Below, piece by piece: positions 35,015 through 38,524 of a DNA stretch of 38,524 nucleotides; the first letter of the stretch is position 1, and every line of letters begins with the position of its first letter. The notes beneath the pieces were generated by a model. The model had not been told where the DNA came from, searched no databases, and saw nothing but the letters and a program-made list of their open reading frames with translations. A program made the position numbers and the translations under genes. Source of the stretch: Alphaproteobacteria bacterium (GTDB lineage Bacteria > Pseudomonadota > Alphaproteobacteria > UBA8366 > GCA-2717185); contig JAJFJB010000311.1 in the NCBI GenBank assembly GCA_021774435.1, positions 1 through 38,524 of the forward strand, written 5' to 3'.

Positions 35015-38000
35015 CTATTCGTCGCGTCCGAGGGCACGGCAAAGAAGAATATAAAGCTTGCCGACATCGGCGGTCATGAATGTCGAATGCAGGAGGTTTT
35101 CCGGGTCGGAATCCTGCGCTTCGGTCAAGAGCCGGTCGAACTGCTCGACATAGCGCACGACATAGCCGCGCATTTCTTGATCGGATTTGATCTTTTCCGT
35201 GATACGGGCCGCCAGCGAGGCCTGCCGCCCTTTAAGCAATGTCCGAGTAAAGACTCCGCGGTCACCCTTCACATAGCGCTTCCAATCGGCTTCGGGCACA
35301 TCATTGTTCAGAATCCGCGTCAGGTCGATGGAAGTGGAGTCGAGGTCCTCTATGATGAAGCGGGCCGTTTTCAAGAACAGGTCTCGGCGCAATACCAGTT
35401 CTTGTTCGGCGAGACGTTTGGCTTGTTCGGACGCATCCGCCGATGCCTGCGTCAGTCGTGTCGATTGACGATCGAATGTTTTGCCGGTTTCGTTCGCCTT
35501 TTCTATGGCCGCATCCAGGGAATCCATGACATCGCGGCTTCCGCTCTGAACTTTTTCGGCAACGCCTTCGAAGGTTGACCGCGCCTGGGCCGCGGCTGAC
35601 GCCATCGCCGGCCCCTGCTCCGCGAGCGCGTCCATCGCTTCGCGCAGCTGACGGCCGGCCTTTTCGCTGACGTCGCCGACCTCACCCGCCTGCTGATGGT
35701 ACGATTCCGAAAGGGTCGTCAATCGAGCCGCAACCTGATCCGATGCACCGGTCAGTCCGGTCGTTTGTTGGGCAAATGCGTCGCCAATCAACTTCATATT
35801 CGCCAAGGCATCGCGTGCTGCGCGAGATAGTTCTTCGGCCTGTCCGCGAAGGCCTTCGCGGTTATCGTCGACTTGCATACCGGCCTGCAGCGACGCCGTT
35901 GTCAATCGCTCGCTCTGCTCATTGAAGCGCTCACCGACATCTTTCATTAAGCGAAGCGCAGTCTGTACCGACTCGTTGAGACCGCCGGATTCGCTATGAA
36001 ACGCGCGGCCTGCTTCCATGATGCGCTTGATAACCTGGTCAGCGACGGCAACCAACTGATCGACCTGGCGGCTCAGCGTCTGCCCGATCTCAGCGGTCCT
36101 GGCACCAGCGGCCTGCGATGCCTCTTCAAGCTGTCCCGCCTGCTCATCGACCGTCTGCTCAACAAGCCGCACCTGCTCATTGAGCGTGCCGACAAGCTCG
36201 GCGAGCGCATTACCATCGTCACGCAGGCTTTCGCGAATTCGCTTCGCTGACTCGAAGGCATTTTCGGAGCTTTCCTCGAGCTCCTTGGTTTGCTGTTGAA
36301 TCGCTTCTCTGATTTCGCGCACACGATGCGAGGCGTGATCGGACGCCGCGCGCAGGTCCTGACTTTGGCGTTGCAGAATTTCGCCGACAGACTGGGATTG
36401 CCCCGCAGCCCAATCCGCCGATTCGCGCAGCGAAACAGCATGTTTTTTCAAAAGATCGCTCAGATTACGCGCCTGATTGAGAGCTGGCGCCGCCGCTTCG
36501 CCGATATCGCTGCTACCGTCGCGCAGAATGGAGCGAATTTGATCGGCGCGCGCGCCCAACGCGGTATCGATTTGCTTCGCTTGTTCCGAAGCCCGTTCCG
36601 ACATCTCGGATAGGGCGGTAACCTGCCGATCCAGCACTTCGCGAATCGAGTCGGCGCGTGCCGACGCGAGGTCGGATGCCTTGGAGACCTCTTGTGCTTG
36701 CGTTCGCAAGACAGTCCCCATCGAATCGATTTTCTGGCCCGCTTCCGCCGCGGTGCGCGTTAATGCCTCGCCATGACGCACGGCGGCGCCATCCACTTCA
36801 TGCGCCTGTTGCGACAGGCTTGCGGCGACGCGCGTCAGTTCTTCGCCTTGAGCTTCAAGAGATTCCCGGATGCGGATCGTGTGCTCGGAAGCACCTTCCG
36901 CCGACTGCGCAATATCATTCACCTGATGATGCACCGACGCCATAAGTTCTTTCGCATCTGCCGTCATGCGCTCGATCGTCGTCGCCAAATCATCGGTGCG
37001 CCGCGACAAGCCCTCGTCGATTTGCCTTAAGACCGTGTCGGTTGCCTCGCGCAAACTTTGTCCCAGCTTGTCGACCCGGGAAGACGAAATATCGATCATT
37101 CCATCGACCGCGGAACCATGTTTCGTCAGCGCCGCTTCCAATGTCGCCTGCAAGGACGTGGCCTGCCGGTCCAAAGCACTCCCGAAGCGATCGATCTCCT
37201 CACCCGTCCTCGTCGCGACACTATTCAGCGCATGAGCCTGAATATCGAAGGATTCCTTCAATCTGTCCGTGACCCGAACCGTCTGTCGACGCAGCTCCGC
37301 AGCGATATCCTGGGCCCGTGACGCCGCCATTTCGCTAGCGGCATTCAAATCACTGGTTCCCTTGCCCAAGGCATCGCCAATGGCAATGCTTCGCGCAGCG
37401 GCGTTTTCGGCTGCCTTGGACATGGTTTCCGTATATTCGCGGAACAGCCCTCCCATATCCTTAGCCTTGTCCGCCGCACGGTCCGACGCCGAAGTAAGCT
37501 GTCCGGCCATTTCACGCAGCGATTCGCCGATCTCCTTGGACTGCTCAAGGCTGTGCCGATTTACCGAGGTGAGTTCCGCTGTCTGACGGTCGGTGATTTC
37601 GCGAACCGCGAGCTGTTGAGATTCAAACCGGTCGGCGAGCCCAGATAAGGCCGAGGCCTGCTCCGACAAGACCGACCGGAGTTCACCTGCCTCCGTCGAA
37701 GCCTGTTCTGTGGCCTCGGTTAATCGCGCACTGTTGCGCAACATCGTATCGGCTACGTCGCCGAGTTGTACGGCAGCCTGATCGCTGGCCCGGCTAAGCG
37801 ATTCCGTCTGAGCCCGGATCAGGTCGGCAACGACTTCGATGCGCGCTTCCGCCTCTTCGGCTGGATAGGTTAGAAGTTCAAGCTGCCGGCGCAGGGCGTC
37901 TGTGTGCTGACGAAGTTCCCTGTTCGGTTTCAGGAAAACCAATATCAGCCATAGAAAAGAAAGCGGCAGGGTCACGCCACCGACGAAGGCTGCCAACTCG

Positions 38001-38212
38001 TGCGGCAACATCGCCCCCAGCAAACCCCAGCCGAGATAGGCGTGCACATACCAAGCGCACAATCCCAACCAGACGCCAGAGGCCGAGGCTCCGGCGATGA
38101 CGAGGCGGCGGGCAAAACGGGAAGCGGCAATCGCAGCGGCAACAGGATCGTCGCCCTGTCTGACTTGCAAGTGACGCCCGGAGCGGGGCAGTTTGGTGAC
38201 GTTCGCTGGCAT
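35015..38212 (-). CDS. Membrane-anchored 1065-residue coiled-coil protein with 25-residue repeats
   Basis: Two hydrophobic segments near the N-terminus (about 37-60 and 73-95, the second with GGVTLPLSFLWLILVF) are followed by about 800 residues of uninterrupted helix rich in Ala, Gln, Glu, Ser and Arg. A 25-residue period is visible, with a pattern near L-x-x-Q-x(3)-L-x-x-A-S-x-x-A and an isoleucine about 21 residues in; for instance successive units begin LREM, FREY, LGKG, LRRQ. The last ~150 residues are non-repetitive (FIIEDLDSTSIDLTRILNN, DWKRYVKGDRGVFTRTLL) and probably form a small globular domain. There are chemoreceptor-like features (long helix, Ala/Gln heptads) but no methyl-accepting hairpin signature. 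Function unknown; a polar or envelope scaffold is possible. Confidence 0.85.
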   Translation of the reverse strand: MPANVTKLPRSGRHLQVRQGDDPVAAAIAASRFARRLVIAGASASGVWLGLCAWYVHAYLGWGLLGAMLPHELAAFVGGVTLPLSFLWLILVFLKPNRELRQHTDALRRQLELLTYPAEEAEARIEVVADLIRAQTESLSRASDQAAVQLGDVADTMLRNSARLTEATEQASTEAGELRSVLSEQASALSGLADRFESQQLAVREITDRQTAELTSVNRHSLEQSKEIGESLREMAGQLTSASDRAADKAKDMGGLFREYTETMSKAAENAAARSIAIGDALGKGTSDLNAASEMAASRAQDIAAELRRQTVRVTDRLKESFDIQAHALNSVATRTGEEIDRFGSALDRQATSLQATLEAALTKHGSAVDGMIDISSSRVDKLGQSLREATDTVLRQIDEGLSRRTDDLATTIERMTADAKELMASVHHQVNDIAQSAEGASEHTIRIRESLEAQGEELTRVAASLSQQAHEVDGAAVRHGEALTRTAAEAGQKIDSMGTVLRTQAQEVSKASDLASARADSIREVLDRQVTALSEMSERASEQAKQIDTALGARADQIRSILRDGSSDIGEAAAPALNQARNLSDLLKKHAVSLRESADWAAGQSQSVGEILQRQSQDLRAASDHASHRVREIREAIQQQTKELEESSENAFESAKRIRESLRDDGNALAELVGTLNEQVRLVEQTVDEQAGQLEEASQAAGARTAEIGQTLSRQVDQLVAVADQVIKRIMEAGRAFHSESGGLNESVQTALRLMKDVGERFNEQSERLTTASLQAGMQVDDNREGLRGQAEELSRAARDALANMKLIGDAFAQQTTGLTGASDQVAARLTTLSESYHQQAGEVGDVSEKAGRQLREAMDALAEQGPAMASAAAQARSTFEGVAEKVQSGSRDVMDSLDAAIEKANETGKTFDRQSTRLTQASADASEQAKRLAEQELVLRRDLFLKTARFIIEDLDSTSIDLTRILNNDVPEADWKRYVKGDRGVFTRTLLKGRQASLAARITEKIKSDQEMRGYVVRYVEQFDRLLTEAQDSDPENLLHSTFMTADVGKLYILLCRALGRDE

Positions 38213-38255
38213 TATGCCAAACTACGCTCTTCGTCGAAAAAAATAAACGATGAGA

Positions 38256-38524
38256 TCAGGCTGCTTCGCGTCGTCCCTTGATCAGTTGCATGATCTCCGC
38301 CGCGGCGGCCGGTATATGGGTGCCGGGACCATACACCGCGGCCACGCCCTGCGCTTTGAGTCCCGGGTAATCCTGCGGCGGGATGACACCGCCACAGACA
38401 ACGAGAATATCGTCCGCGCCGGCCTGTTTCAGCGCCTCCAGGAGTGCCGGCACCAACGTCTTGTGGCCTGCCGCCTGAGACGAAACACCGATGATATGGG
38501 CATCATTCTCGACTGCCTGGCGAG
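38256..38524 (-). CDS. Methylmalonyl-CoA mutase, C-terminal B12-binding part (5' end outside window)
   Basis: About 89 codons of open frame from the window edge to TGA at 38258-38256. The segment [20 protein letters not shown] is the usual VGxSSLxxGH loop of the cobalamin-binding domain, and [14 protein letters not shown] plus [13 protein letters not shown] are the conserved end of the mutase alpha chain. The DxHxxG cobalt-ligand motif would lie further upstream, beyond the window. Presence of meaB on the same strand supports methylmalonyl-CoA mutase over other B12 mutases such as ethylmalonyl-CoA or isobutyryl-CoA mutase, which share this domain. Confidence 0.92.
   Translation of the reverse strand, partial: RQAVENDAHIIGVSSQAAGHKTLVPALLEALKQAGADDILVVCGGVIPPQDYPGLKAQGVAAVYGPGTHIPAAAAEIMQLIKGRREAA

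Noticed and set aside
34221-35054. A 277-codon plus-strand open frame opposite the VOC and acetyltransferase genes
   Set aside because: It crosses two minus-strand genes and their intergenic gap; its composition is that of an antisense shadow.

Overview
The window looks like a chromosomal segment of an alphaproteobacterium, probably Rhodospirillales-like. This is judged from gene content and gene order (divergent lysC/ubiG, a comF/grxC/nitrilase/DUF1178 group, argJ-mutT beside a parvulin and secA, xerD next to aroK-aroB, a J-domain gene followed by cobS-cobT and rpmB), not from any database search. Almost all of it is densely packed coding sequence with many 1-4 base start/stop overlaps. I see no rRNA, tRNA, CRISPR array, insertion sequence or prophage.

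Layout. 1-431: AT-rich edge with at most the first codons of a minus-strand gene. 432-5159: lysC (-) and ubiG (+) diverge, then DUF1178, nitrilase-family and grxC genes (-), interrupted by a methyltransferase/acetyltransferase pair (+). 5488-10455: a catabolic block of two acyl-CoA dehydrogenase subunits and a CaiB/BaiF CoA-transferase (+) converging on an amidase (-). 10503-16430: comF, a four-domain rhodanese, an NDUFAF5/BioC-like methyltransferase, a Nudix hydrolase, argJ and a secreted parvulin. 16660-21334: secA, accA, xerD. 21347-27054: a secreted 620-residue unknown, a 46-residue membrane protein, aroK, aroB, a CorC/HlyC-type CBS protein and a J-domain protein. 27118-30423: cobS, cobT and rpmB with a clear terminator. 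30536-38524: a minus-strand run of a glutaredoxin-DinB fusion, a second amidase, meaB, a small acidic protein, a VOC protein, an acetyltransferase, a 1065-residue membrane-anchored coiled-coil protein and the C-terminus of a methylmalonyl-CoA mutase.

The most striking observation is at 30536-31300. The gene has its own promoter-like and Shine-Dalgarno sequences and encodes a glutaredoxin-like domain fused to a DinB-like domain. An in-frame TGA stands exactly where the first cysteine of the CxxC redox motif should be (TGA-Thr-Ser-Cys). The remaining 241 codons are open and an 18-nt hairpin follows 12 nt after the TGA. This is best explained as a selenocysteine codon, giving a candidate Sec-containing Grx-DinB protein; a nonsense mutation or sequencing error remains the alternative. 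Ordinary gene calling would miss the redox domain.

Functional links: cobS/cobT (aerobic cobalt insertion) supply B12 chemistry, while the mutase fragment and meaB use and protect B12. aroK-aroB feed aromatic biosynthesis, lysC the aspartate family, argJ arginine and accA fatty acids. ubiG and the NDUFAF5-like methyltransferase both point to a respiratory, ubiquinone/complex I-based metabolism.
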